Assembly (NCBI GenBank): GCA_963920635.1
Contig: OY987304.1
Span: forward strand, 37,138,365-37,202,364
Reading direction: 5' to 3'
DNA from: Pseudeuparius sepicola
Taxonomy: Eukaryota > Arthropoda > Insecta > Coleoptera > Anthribidae
DNA: 64,000 nt
The translations under genes were made by a program, and so were the position numbers. The notes beneath the pieces were generated by a model. That model was not told the origin of the DNA. It did not search any database and worked only from the letters and a program-made list of their open reading frames with translations. Positions 34,701 to 46,112 of the stretch are shown here, piece by piece. Positions within the stretch are counted from its first letter, which is position 1, and every line of letters starts with the position of its first letter.

Positions 34701-36870
34701 TTGACTGGCCCCGCGCCTCAGAGTCCCGTGTACAGGGTTATCCAGTCAGTAGCGTATTTAAAAGGGCGAGGCCGAAACCATTTCAGAATTTGAAAATATT
34801 CACTGCAGCTTGAAAATCTGAAGATATTGGGATTTCTAGAGACTAATTTTAACTAATTTTACTTAACATTTATAAAAATAGTAGGTTTTTTTAAAACCAT
34901 TTTTTAACTTCAACGGCCACTGGTTTAACCTCTCCAGGGCCGGCTCTAGGCGGGTGCGAACGGCGCGGCGTAAGCGGCCCGGGTTTTGACTGGCCCCGCG
35001 CCTCAGAGTCCCGTGTACAGGGTTATCCAGTCAGTAGCGTATTTAAAAGGGCGGGGCCGAAACCATTTCAGAATTTGAAAATATTCACTGCAGCTTGAAA
35101 ATCTGAAGATATTGGGATTTCTAGAGACTAATTTTAACTAATTTTACTTAACATTTATAAAAATAGTAGGTTTTTTTAAAACCATTTTTTAACTTCAACG
35201 GCCACTGGTTTAACCTCTCCAGGGCCGGCTCTAGGCGGGTGCGAACGGCGCGGCGTAAGCGGCCCGGGTTTTGACTGGCCCCGCGCCTCAGAGTCCCGTG
35301 TACAGGGTTATCCAGTCAGTAGCGTATTTAAAAGGGCGGGGCCGAAACCATTTCAGAATTTGAAAATATTCACTGCAGCTTGAAAATCTGAAGATATTGG
35401 GATTTCTAGAGACTAATTTTAACTAATTTTACTTAACATTTATAAAAATAGTAGGTTTTTTTAAAACCATTTTTTAACTTCAACGGCCACTGGTTTAACC
35501 TCTCCAGGGCCGGCTCTAGGCGGGTGCGAACGGCGCGGCGTAAGCGGCCCGGGTTTTGACTGGCCCCGCGCCTCAGAGTCCCGTGTACAGGGTTATCCAG
35601 TCAGTAGCGTATTTAAAAGGGCGGGGCCGAAACCATTTCAGAATTTGAAAATATTCACTGCAGCTTGAAAATCTGAAGATATTGGGATTTCTAGAGACTA
35701 ATTTTAACTAATTTTACTTAACATTTATAAAAATAGTAGGTTTTTTTAAAACCATTTTTTAACTTCAACGGCCACTGGTTTAACCTCTCCAGGGCCGGCT
35801 CTAGGCGGGTGCGAACGGCGCGGCGTAAGCGGCCCGGGTTTTGACTGGCCCCGCGCCTCAGAGTCCCGTGTACAGGGTTATCCAGTCAGTAGCGTATTTA
35901 AAAGGGCGAGGCCGAAACCATTTCAGAATTTGAAAATATTCACTGCAGCTTGAAAATCTGAAGATATTGGGATTTCTAGAGACTAATTTTAACTAATTTT
36001 ACTTAACATTTATAAAAATAGTAGGTTTTTTTAAAACCATTTTTTAACTTCAACGGCCACTGGTTTAACCTCTCCAGGGCCGGCTCTAGGCGGGTGCGAA
36101 CGGCGCGGCGTAAGCGGCCCGGGTTTTGACTGGCCCCGCGCCTCAGAGTCCCGTGTATAGGGTTATCCAGTCAGTAGCGTATTTAAAAGGGCGAGGCCGA
36201 AACCATTTCAGAATTTGAAAATATTCACTGCAGCTTGAAAATCTGAAGATATTGGGATTTCTAGAGACTAATTTTAACTAATTTTACTTAACATTTATAA
36301 AAATAGTAGGTTTTTTTAAAACCATTTTTTAACTTCAACGGCCACTGGTTTAACCTCTCCAGGGCCGGCTCTAGGCGGGTGCGAACGGCGCGGCGTAAGC
36401 GGCCCGGGTTTTGACTGGCCCCGCGCCTCAGAGTCCCGTGTACAGGGTTATCCAGTCAGTAGCGTATTTAAAAGGGCGGGGCCGAAACCATTTCAGAATT
36501 TGAAAATATTCACTGCAGCTTGAAAATCTGAAGATATTGGGATTTCTAGAGACTAATTTTAACTAATTTTACTTAACATTTATAAAAATAGTAGGTTTTT
36601 TTAAAACCATTTTTTAACTTCAACGGCCACTGGTTTAACCTCTCCAGGGCCGGCTCTAGGCGGGTGCGAACGGCGCGGCGTAAGCGGCCCGGGTTTTGAC
36701 TGGCCCCGCGCCTCCGAGTCCCGTGTACAGGGTTATCCAGTCAGTAGGGTCCGAAACCATTTCAGAATTTGAAAATACTCACTGCAGCTTGAAAATCTGA
36801 AGATATTGGGATTTCCTAAGACTAATTTTGAGTAATTTTACTTAACATTTCTAAAAAATTTCGCCTGCGG
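31732..36870 (+). repeat. Repeat block carrying the 285-bp tandem array
   Basis: 31732-32055 is the single-copy shoulder matching, inverted, 9600-9965 (for example gtaaacggtggtacatggct and ggagaataggggattcccag). The array follows, and homology to the 9.2-9.4 kb copy ends at about 36860 with ctaaaaaatttcg. The block is thus one dispersed repeat whose middle has been amplified. Confidence 0.8.
32056..36860 (+). repeat. 285-bp tandem (satellite-like) array, about 17 copies
   Basis: The word aacttcaacggccactgg recurs every 285 bp from 32341 to 36616, with a variant first copy at 32056. That makes 16 full units plus a partial, diverged last one. Units are almost identical; the main variant is gcggggccg against gcgaggccg (the A form in units starting 32056, 34051, 34621, 35761 and 36046). 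Single changes occur in units at 34336 (aaaaaaagtagg) and 36046 (gtgtatag). The last unit has lost about 17 bp and is diverged. Each unit has a GC-rich half (gcgcggcgtaagcggcccgg) and an AT-rich half, and a TATA-like tatttaaaag. Low divergence implies recent amplification or active homogenisation. Confidence 0.97.
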
Positions 36871-39157
36871 CGCATTTTACAGAATTATTTCAAATGCATT
36901 TGTTTGAAAGAAATTCACAAAAATTGTCCCTCTTCGCCCGAAATTAATTTCTATATACGTCACTGAAGTGATCTAAACTCATCGCCCGGCCTATTTTTTT
37001 AAAAAGTTATATGCAAAAAATATATCATTCTAGTGGCGTATCAATTTTCAAAAATTTGTTCTTAATGGATTAAATAATTCCTTGCCTGAGCCCCGCTCTT
37101 TGATCCGGCACCCAGCCTCACAAAAGCTTGAGCCGATCCTGACCCCTTTCAAATTTTCCCTAGATACGGCCCTGACGTGTGCAAAGACCTGCCGATCGGC
37201 TTGGTGTCCGTTCCTCGTGTAGTTTGAGCATGTATAGTTCAACGCAGGAAAGAAAACGTTTCTAAAGAATGCGGACAGCGTTGCGAGATTTCCTATAAGA
37301 GTAGTCGTTATTTATTGAAAAATACAAGTTTTAGCATATTGAAGCCGAAGCCGGCCGAAAAAACCAGTTAGCCAACGCGTTTTGGGCCTGTTTCTATAGT
37401 ACCTAAAGTTAACTGCTTATTTGGGCTACCACACAGCACTCACTTTTTCGGACGCCGGCAAGATTGGATGCCGGCTCCTAGAGCTCAGTGGCCTTTCGTA
37501 TGTTCGGGAGTTAATGTTAATTAAATAATAACAATTATATGAAAATTAACTCAGTGAGTTACACAAAATTGAGCTACGCCCCTGAACTGTGACTAATTCT
37601 ATAATATTTACGAGTTCTTCTCCCTTGCGTCGCACGCATTCTGCCGTAAAGAGGACTATAAAAATAATTCAGACGAACTAGACAATGCTAAGGCCCTCTA
37701 CGTGCTAGTCACTTCACGACTGTTTGTTTACAATATGGAAAAATACAAAAGATTTAATATCGATTTAACATTTAGAACACCAAACTTATATTTTAAAAAC
37801 TCAAAAAGTAGTAAATAAATACCTCCTATATTCATGAATATACTCCTATATATTAAATGAAATTACAAAGACTTGTCTAATTGCGAGCAAAAATAAGCCA
37901 AAAGATAAATCAACTTAATATTTAAAAATAATATTCCAAAGTTTTTGTTCAGGCAGATAATGCAAAAACTAGAGGTCATGTACTCTCAGAAATATTGTTA
38001 AATTTTCAAAAATATAAATAAGCTGTACACAGTACACAGCTTAGTTAGCTGTGAAATAAGCTGCTCCCATCGATCTTCGAAATAAAGATAGTTCGGTATT
38101 TATTTAAGATATAAACATTTAAAAAGGATAAAAGACATTTCGAGAAAAATATAAAGACAATTTTAGTTTCTCCGTCAGGTATGAACCGCCATAAAGTAAA
38201 ATACGGTACGACCTGACGGAAGTTCAACTGCTACAAGATCGAAAATTCAAAAGGGCCCCTGCACTATTCTGAGCGGGCCTTTGAACTGTTCCATAGTCCA
38301 AAGAAAATCCCAAGTGTTTCTGCGTGACTATATAGGCCCTATAACCAGACCCGTTGAATATACTCAGAACAGATCACTTCAATACGAGCCCTGACACGTA
38401 CAAGCAAGAATCAACCAGAACAACCAAGAACCACGCGCATACAGTGCATCTTGTTAGGTCACATAGCATAATAACAAATCCATGAACACACAAGGCTCAC
38501 ACTTCATATCATATAATAACAAATAGTCAAAATTATATATTCAAGGATGGTAGTAATTAATTTAAAAATGGTAACGGAGTTTTAGTACCATTGTTAATGT
38601 TATGTAGATGCATAAGATATTATAGATATTCTTTCCTACTGATCTACTGACGTGGTTCAAAATAAACCGGTAGAAAATATAAGTTCAGATTCAACTGATA
38701 TACAGAAATCGAAAGAATAGCGAAATATCTACGATGCGGGCCGTGATTTACCAAAAGAGTAAACTTTACCACTAAAGGGATCTGCCCACAGTAGCACATT
38801 CCAGATGTTAATCCATCACCTTTACTTATTTTGTTAATGAGGGCACAGCAGATCAGTTTAAATTGAGTGATCTCAATTGAAAGAACAGGGGATAAATAAA
38901 CTGGATCTACTGATAGATAAGCAGGATTAGCACGAAAGAATACAACTAATATCAACGAAGAACACAAAGGAATGACATTACATCAAATGTTTCACATGCT
39001 ATAGTGTCAGGTTACCTGTGAAAGAATCCTCTCCCATTTTTTGGCAAAGTTTAGTTTTTGTATTTTATTGTACTATTGAAGATCAACACTATTCATTCTA
39101 TCATCTAGGTATGACATCTGAGGCTCGAGTCAGCTGAAGTCAGAAAAGTTAATCGAA
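36871..39157. other. No gene recognised
   Basis: At 37148-37163 the word cctagatacggccctg is the reverse complement of a hAT-like terminus (cagggccgtatctagg), but I found no partner end or target duplication. A perfect short inverted pair (ccgtcaggt and acctgacgg) lies at about 38171-38218. Otherwise nothing. Confidence 0.4.
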
Positions 39158-39529
39158 GTTAAGGCTCAATGTACGTGGTGATTCAAAATTTTGACATATA
39201 AAATGGTTTTTTCGATCTGTAGCGAGCAACACACATAATTTTAAACTTTTGGTCAATATAAATTTTAATCTAAGTAATTACTCACATTTTGAGACAAAAA
39301 TTATTTAAAAATATTTATCACAATGGCTGTCATTAGGCTTCTTGTACAAATGCTAATGAAGACCATTGTGATAAATCTTTTGTCTCAAAATGTGCGTAAT
39401 TACTTAGATTAAAATTTGTATTGACCAAAAGTTTAAAATTATGCCTGTTGCTCGCTACAGATCGGAAAAAGCCATTTTATGGATCAAAATATTGAATCAC
39501 CAAGCAAGTGCTGTACATTGAGTCTTAAC
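39158..39529. mobile_element. 372-bp foldback MITE
   Basis: gttaaggctcaatgtac at the left mirrors gtacattgagtcttaac at the right. The arms (about 165 bp) match through cgatctgtagcgagcaac and gttgctcgctacagatcg, and through cttagattaaaatttg-like words, leaving a loop of roughly 40 bp around 39330-39365. No ORF; no unambiguous target duplication. Confidence 0.85.
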
Positions 39530-40439
39530 ATTTGAATTGAGTTGGACCGCGTTACGTGAGTACCGATCTTAGTTCATCGATAAATTTAACGCCCTGTGAA
39601 ATTGTAACGTTGCGTATATGATTTCGACACTGGATGTGTTTCTTCGTTAAGTGAAATGTATCCAGCACCTCCCTCCATGATACCGGACCATAAAAACCCT
39701 CCAAATATACTTGACCTTCAATTAGTTGAACGCAAACCCCGTGTCAGACGTTCCCGTTTCACCCGGGCACTGGGCAGATATCCATCTCCAGACGGCGTTA
39801 TCGCTGGCCAGCATAAAAACCCAGCGCAGAAAACCGGCGAATAAATCAGCGGCGAGTCCTCGGCGGGCGCACAATGCTATCTGGGGCGGGGATAATTTAG
39901 TGTTAATTAGCCTCAGTCCCACCCCGAAATGAGGCATGTGCCGGTATTTACGGCGCGGCTGACCGTCACGTGAGCGTTAGATAAATTAATAGGTACGTCT
40001 GTTGCCGCACTAACGTGGGTATTAAGCGGATGTCAGTTGGGCCAGTTATTGAGCCAAAACGACAGATTTGGTGTGGGTATGGCAAATAAATTGGGATTAG
40101 ACCACCGAAATAACTCTGTAAATATTATACAATCAGAAGATGCTTCTAGTGAGGAAATCAAAACACATACTTTGTCAAAGTTTGCAGATAGGTTACGAAT
40201 ATTGGTATAAAAAAAATTTTTGAATTTGTCAATTCTTTTAACGACAGTTTATTACAAACACCAATATCTTTGCCACATTAAAACTCAACATTGTTTTCAT
40301 TATTAAGTTCCGTAAATGTAACAATATTTTATATCTTATTTTATATTATATATCTTTTATATCTCCATTTAGTTATGGGCAAGGGCTCTGGTTACATTTG
40401 GTTTTTCATAAAGTCTTTATCCTTGTTCACTTCTCGCAA
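39530..40439. other. Non-coding; GC-rich island at 39720-40040
   Basis: An island with CpG-rich sequence and homeodomain-type core words (ttaattag at 39903-39910, ataaattaata at 39981-39991). Overlapping ORFs on both strands have no known motif. Possible developmental enhancer-like DNA, by composition only. Confidence 0.35.
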
Positions 40440-41179
40440 CGCTTTGGCGGATCTTAGTTTATGTGATTGTATTGCAGCTTTTACAATATTTCTTTTTTTA
40501 CCAGTCATTGTCTTCGGTTAAGAAATCTTCCTCAACATTACAATATCTTTCAGGTGCTTCGCTTTCTTTTCCGCAAATAATTAAATCCGGGACGCTGATT
40601 GATTTACGTTTCTCTTCTGTCTATAGGTTTGCTTCCGGATCTCTCTCTGCTTCTTCCTCTGTTAGTTCCTTTGCGTTATACTCTTCTCCATCATAATCTC
40701 TTGCTCTTTATGTATGCGTTTATATTTTGTTCTCTTTCTTTCTTCAAGTGTTGTCTTAATATTTTATTTTTTCCTTTTTTTCCTTTAATTATTTCAACTT
40801 TAGGCGTTCTTTAAAATTTCTTGTTTCTTTAAGCATGTGGCCATGCAACTGGATATTTAAGTACTTGGTTAAAAGTTAAAAGTTCAATAATAAAGTTTAC
40901 TAAGTCTTATTTTGGATCTTCTACATCAGATATGATTATTTTTCTTTAATTCTTTTTCTAATTTGTTGTATTTGTTTTTCAATTCATAATATTTTGTGGC
41001 CCTTTAGGATTCCTTTCTTTCAGTTCTTCTTTAAAGGAACGCTTTAAGGCAGTTATTTCGGCATCTATATTACTTTTAATTTCTTGTGTCTGTTTTTTGT
41101 TTGCTTCCTAAATAACCTCTCTAGGACCCTCTTTTAAAGATTTAAGTAATCGTTGAATATTACCATTTTCATTAGTCAT
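40440..41179 (-). pseudogene. Coiled-coil ORF1 of a non-LTR retrotransposon, decayed
   Basis: Minus-strand frame from ATG at 41179 reads MTNENGNIQRLLKSLKEGPR. After an in-frame TAG (41108-41110) it continues as KKQTQEIKSNIDAEITALKR and FKEELKERN, a charged heptad-rich coiled coil. A shift near 40985 brings in ELKNKYNKLEKELKKNN. Further downstream, in shifted frames, come charged segments ending RKSISVPDLIICGKES. This layout (N-terminal coiled coil, then a basic nucleic-acid-binding part) is that of ORF1 proteins that chaperone retrotransposon RNA. The ORF2 that should follow at lower coordinates is not recognisable. At least one stop and two frameshifts. Confidence 0.55.
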
Positions 41180-41485
41180 GTCTCTTGTCACAACAAATAT
41201 AAAATGGATGGCAAGTACCTATATATTTCGTTAGAAATTAATTCGCAATTCACATACCATATTTATAGTCTTGTTGTCTTTTAATAGAGGTATTGGAAAA
41301 AAATATCTCACCGATTGTCCTTAATACATAAATACAAATAATTTGGTTATGCACTGTTAGTAATGTTCACACAGTTAATCGGTGTAGTTATTGTTAAATA
41401 AAGTCCGTTTGCAGAGCAATGCTAAATATGCCCGATCACTACGATGATTTCAAAGGATGATAATTAACATCCCCAAATATATACA
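41180..41485. other. No gene recognised
   Basis: Could contain the 5' UTR of the ORF1 remnant; no motif seen. Confidence 0.3.
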
Positions 41486-41842
41486 ACAAAATAAAGTTTA
41501 ACGGGATTTGGGACAAACTATTTTCGGTAACTGACATAGTGAAACAGCATTCAATATCCATTGGATTGCATGGTTGCATGCTGACAAATGGAGTTGGTAT
41601 ACATCGTACCGGCTATATACTACTAGTTAAAAATTAACTTAGCCATGGAATCGTTCCTGAATATTTTGTACCAGGTTCACGACTGGGTTATGGCCGGCTG
41701 AAAACGGAATAACAAGCTAGAAACAGTCGACTGTTTCGATCTACCCACCTTTGCACGATTTAGCATGTAACCAGGCTGATTCACTCTCACTCTGTCAGTT
41801 ACCAAAAATAGTTGTCTCAAAAGTCATTAAACTTAATTTTGT
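41486..41842. mobile_element. 357-bp palindromic MITE (intact relative of the 11.15-kb copy)
   Basis: acaaaataaagttta at the left is inverted at the right as taaacttaattttgt. Inner words cggtaactgaca and tgtcagttacc also mirror. It contains an 18-bp perfect palindrome, gaaacagtcgactgtttc (41720-41737). The corresponding position in the other copy is where the 11287-12089 hAT inserted. No ORF. Confidence 0.82.
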
Positions 41843-42829
41843 AATAAATAGTGTTTCATTTTCTTTTTAGAAGGATACAAACAACTGACATAAATAAACA
41901 ATAAAGGACAAACAATAAAGGAGACAGATCCTTTATATGACATCATTGGAAGCGTTTAAAGCGGATCCACTGCGCACGCCAGCTACGTCGAGGATCACAG
42001 TCACGTGACGTTATGATAGGTCAGCCATACGCGGTCTAGGCTGTTGGCTCGACTTCTGCTTTGTTCTTTCCTCTTTATATATTGTAATAAAAAATGCCTC
42101 TACAGTTTGTTATATCAGCTTTTAATGAACGTGTTTGCAATGTTTTCTAACCTACTCAAAGATTTGGCAGATAAATTTTAAGTTTCGGTATTTTACTTAC
42201 AATTTTATAAATTTTATGATTAGTTTGGAGGCGTTACATCTTTGTTGGCCTGAGGCCCCAGGGCCCCGTTTTCTTTTAGTTTTCATTGTTTTCCCTGTAG
42301 AGCTTCCATAAGTTTCTATAAATATACTAGAACTTTATGATTTGCGCATCTGTCATTGGCCAGGAATATTCTAAAGTAGTCTCCAGGCTTCCATTTGAAT
42401 ATAAGAGCCCTGGGAATTGGGCCTGAGTTGAAGTTGAAGGTTATAACACGATTTTAGTGCGATTTTTGGAGCTGAATATTCTTGGTCAGTGACAGTATCT
42501 GACAAGTTTATTCGTGATTTGTGAAGACTAAACGTTAAAGATGGTAACCAAGGCAACGAGTTTGGACTGTGATTGTTGAAATAGAGTACAATATTTTCAA
42601 AATGGTGGCACGTGTTATAGTCGCGGCTCTTTGTAAAATATGGGGGCCGTGGTTGTAGTGTAGTGGGATCTGGATGGTGGCCTCCATCTTAATTACAAAC
42701 TAAATACATGGTGTCTCTTATACCTAATATCTACGTAAGTCGTCTATTGTTTTTGTCTATTATTTACCTGTGAACCCCTGCGTACAATAACTGTGATTTC
42801 TGATAGAAACAAGTAATTAAATTTTAAAG
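41843..42829. other. No gene recognised
   Basis: Mixed composition; a CACGTGAC-type E-box at about 42002 and no coding motif. Confidence 0.35.
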
Positions 42830-43185
42830 CCGAGGGCTAATACCCCTACCGGCATTGAACTACACCATTGGTTCTCGATTTTCGTTGGGAATAAACATTG
42901 CAGATCCAAGTTTTCTCCTTCACCAACGTAACGTCAAAGATATTGCTATCTTTGTTGGGACATGTCCTGACATGCTGCAGGTAATTGTTTCTGTTGGTTC
43001 TATCTTTTGAATCCATCCACTCGGGATTTTGCCTACGTCCATCTGATGACCCCCAAAGAGGATGAAACCGATAATGGGCTGGCTGAGGGAGGTGAAGGAG
43101 AAAACTTTGATTTGCAATGCTTATCCCCAACGAAAATCGAGAACCAATGGCGTAGTTCAATACCGGTAGGTGTATTAGCCCTCGG
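42830..43185. mobile_element. 356-bp foldback MITE
   Basis: ccgagggctaatacccctac at the left is mirrored by ggtaggtgtattagccctcgg at the right. The arms continue through accattggttctcgattttc and its complement. In the loop and again immediately outside the right end is a 30-bp direct repeat starting ttgtttctgttggttctatc (about 42984 and 43191). Confidence 0.8.
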
Positions 43186-46030
43186 AGTAGTTGTTTCTGT
43201 TGGTTCTATCTTTTAAATCCTGAAATGGTTGATAGCTTAGGGCATACTTTTGGAGAAAACAGTTTAGATGTCCAACGGATATAGTACTTATGCTAGATTA
43301 TAATATCCGTATAAAAATGTAACAAAGAACATAACATCCTTTTTGGCGTTGGGTGGGGATTATTTCAGTCAACGCTTTTAGACTGGTGCAAAGATTGATG
43401 AATGTTTTATACCATATTTAGGTGACCAGGACAGAAGCCAAACCCGGATAGAAATAGGTAATAGATCTGATGTAGAGCCAGATGTTTTAAATGATGTGGA
43501 ATAGAATCCGGGAACTAGCACAACGCCACTTTCCTTGCTCCATGGCTTGTCTCAGTCAACGTTAGCGCTGATTTTACACCAACATGTACCTACTACTGTA
43601 CCCGCTAGCAACGCCCCTATAGGGTGATGGAGAAAATTGATATTTACTATAACTAGGTATATCTTGGTATCACTTGGAACAGCATACAAACTCTTGGTCG
43701 GCTTTTGCTTTGTAAAACAAGATCGAGTCATAGGCGGCGCGCGGCCCTTAATAATATCACACAAATTTTATTTAAATGCTCTAAAAAATGATAAAATAAA
43801 CTTTGAAATAATTCAAACCAAAGCAAACCAATAATTTTGTTACACACAAAACAACACCACACAAAAATCTATACCCAAAACCCAAATCCGTAAAATAAAG
43901 CGCAAGCACTGGTTAACTGCAGCCTAACTGGCCCACGTCGACACCTGCTCAATGGATCTCCGAAACGCCGACCAATCAAATCACTACACTCGCTTTTTTA
44001 TTGGCTGCCTCTTTGACTAGGTCGACGTCCACCGCATAAAAACCTTTGAATTTTATACGGGTGATTTCTGCCATTAAGCCTGGTATATTTACCAATAGCA
44101 GAGCGTGGTAAATGCTGTGATATAGATCGCGCCCCGTATATCGCTGTGTTCCAAGTGAGTTCATTTAATTTACTTTACCTAATATATTCGTTTATTTAAA
44201 AATAGGTAAGATTGCGATTTTTATGAAGGTTGGCAACATTGCAGACTTTAAAGTTCAATGACAACAAGAAACGAGGACAGTGGTCTCAAAACTTTTGAAT
44301 TTATTTTCAGAGAAAAACGGTAATTTTGTTAAAAAAAATAACTGCAGGGTGTGCTGCAGGGGTTCAACTTTGCCACCGCCCTGGTTAAAATTTGTGTCTG
44401 GGTCAAACGCTCGCCCTCTATAACCAGAAAAATTGTACACGTTAATGTGGCCCAAAATTTGTAATGAATAAATCGCGAACGACCACGAGGTGTTATCCCC
44501 GCATGCGATTTAATTCATGGTGCTCGCAATGCGCGCCATCTATTCGCCACGATTAATACTAAAAGCGAGATAGGCCGGATAGCGATTAGCATGAGGTTTG
44601 TGGGGGCGAGATTATATTGTGACAGTTTTTATGTTGCGATCTCTATCAAGATAGGTACGCGCTTCACGTTAACACAGATAGGTTCGAGTTGCATGTTAGT
44701 ATTTCAGGAAATTACCTTGGCTCACTACAAATCGTTAATTTACGGGACATATCTAAACCAAACTTATATACTAAGCAGCAAGAAATCATTTCGTCCCCTA
44801 ATTTCCAACTGTAACCAAAATCGACAAATCAAGTCTGTGGAAACATGTATAAATCATATACCTAATCATATAACTGCTTTAAATAAAATTCTTACGAAAT
44901 AAATGTAAAATAGAAACAGGAATTTTTGAACGGCTCTAAAACTGCCTCACAGAACACGTAGAAAATATAGGGTAGGTATTTACGCTGGGATTGTTAAGTC
45001 TCTATTATGGTAACATTATGCACAGAGCAGCTCAAACGAATGCAAGTATTTCTCGTTATGTGTTCTACAGAAAATATTGTTCGACTGTTTCTATTTCTCA
45101 CAGATTTTATTTGAAGGCTATTTAAGGTTTTATATGGCGTTTAAAAAAAAGTCATTTTCTGTGAATGTTACTATTGTCGAAAGACGGAATAAGAAGTTAT
45201 GTAGAACCTTACTTGCCGCACGGTTGTAAATAAACTAAATTATATAGTCCGCCTTTGTTTATCAACACCATACTCTACTCTGAATAGACAAAACACATTG
45301 CTCATCGTTACCCGAAAAATACAGTCAAGAGAAATGACTTCGCAACCTTACAATAATGCATACGGCCATGTACCTACCTTAAAATTGTTAAAATTTAACA
45401 CGGAGATGAAATCGGAAAAATCATTTTTTTATTTGGCGTATTTGCATGATAAGGCCTAAGCAAACCAGGCCTGCTGCATATTTATAAGCGAGTTGTAGCC
45501 CAACTGGAAAATTAATTGACTAAGTAAAGATCAGAGCAGAAGCCAATTTCGTCAATAAATATTTACATTCAAGCAAGGAGCCCTTTCTCCATTGGAAGAT
45601 TCAATATTTTTTCCCGGAAAGTAGTTTTTCTCAAAGAAGTATAAACAAGTTCAAGATTACCTTTATAAATAAATGTTTTCTCCACTTATCGCTTGGGGTA
45701 ATCAGTCGATAAGTCGAAGCACTCCACTGTTCTGGAAAATTTTCACATCTAAATTATTGAGCTTTGAATATTGTATTCATTCGGAATAGTAAACTGACAT
45801 TATACATTAACAATTTTTTTTTACTTTTGTACAAATTAATAATTTTCAAAACTGTAATTGTATATGAAAGCAGTATTTTTATTTTTCCTAACTGGTTAGG
45901 AAATATTTATGATATCATCAATCTTTACCTTTTTTGTCATTTGGGATAATTATAAAGTTGCGGTTTTGGTCTGCTTAGGTAGAACGGCAATAAAACTATA
46001 ATAGTATATTATACACTTAGGTTAAGAAGT
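43186..46030. other. No gene recognised; one mildly GC-rich block at 44460-44620
   Basis: Short ORFs (for example 44591-44902 on +) show no known motif. The 44460-44620 block has CpGs and homeobox-like words (gatttaattcatgg, gattaata) and may be regulatory. The rest is AT-rich. Confidence 0.4.
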
Positions 46031-46112
46031 GAGCCATTATATACCGAGCTTTTTTATATCCTGAGGCGCGTAGCGCCGAAGGATATAATATGCGAGGTAA
46101 ATAATGGCCTTC
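46031..46112. repeat. 82-bp imperfect dyad with a GGCGC/GCGCC core
   Basis: A hairpin has a perfect outer stem tatatcct and aggatata (46055-46062 and 46080-46087) and core ggcgc-gta-gcgcc. It is embedded in longer imperfect arms (gccattatataccgagc on the left and the complement of gcgaggtaaataatggc on the right). The word cattatttac recurs at about 46272 and 46320. Confidence 0.7.

Noticed and set aside
32056..36860. CRISPR-like regular repeats
   Set aside because: The unit is a 285-bp tandem repeat with no distinct spacers, in eukaryotic DNA.
37148..37163. Single hAT-like terminus
   Set aside because: No partner end and no target duplication found.
39656..39937. Three overlapping ORFs on both strands
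   Set aside because: Same explanation as other GC-rich islands; no recognisable protein.
40291..40814. Plus-strand ORFs rich in Ser, Leu and Phe
   Set aside because: They are antisense to the charged coiled-coil ORF1 remnant on the minus strand.
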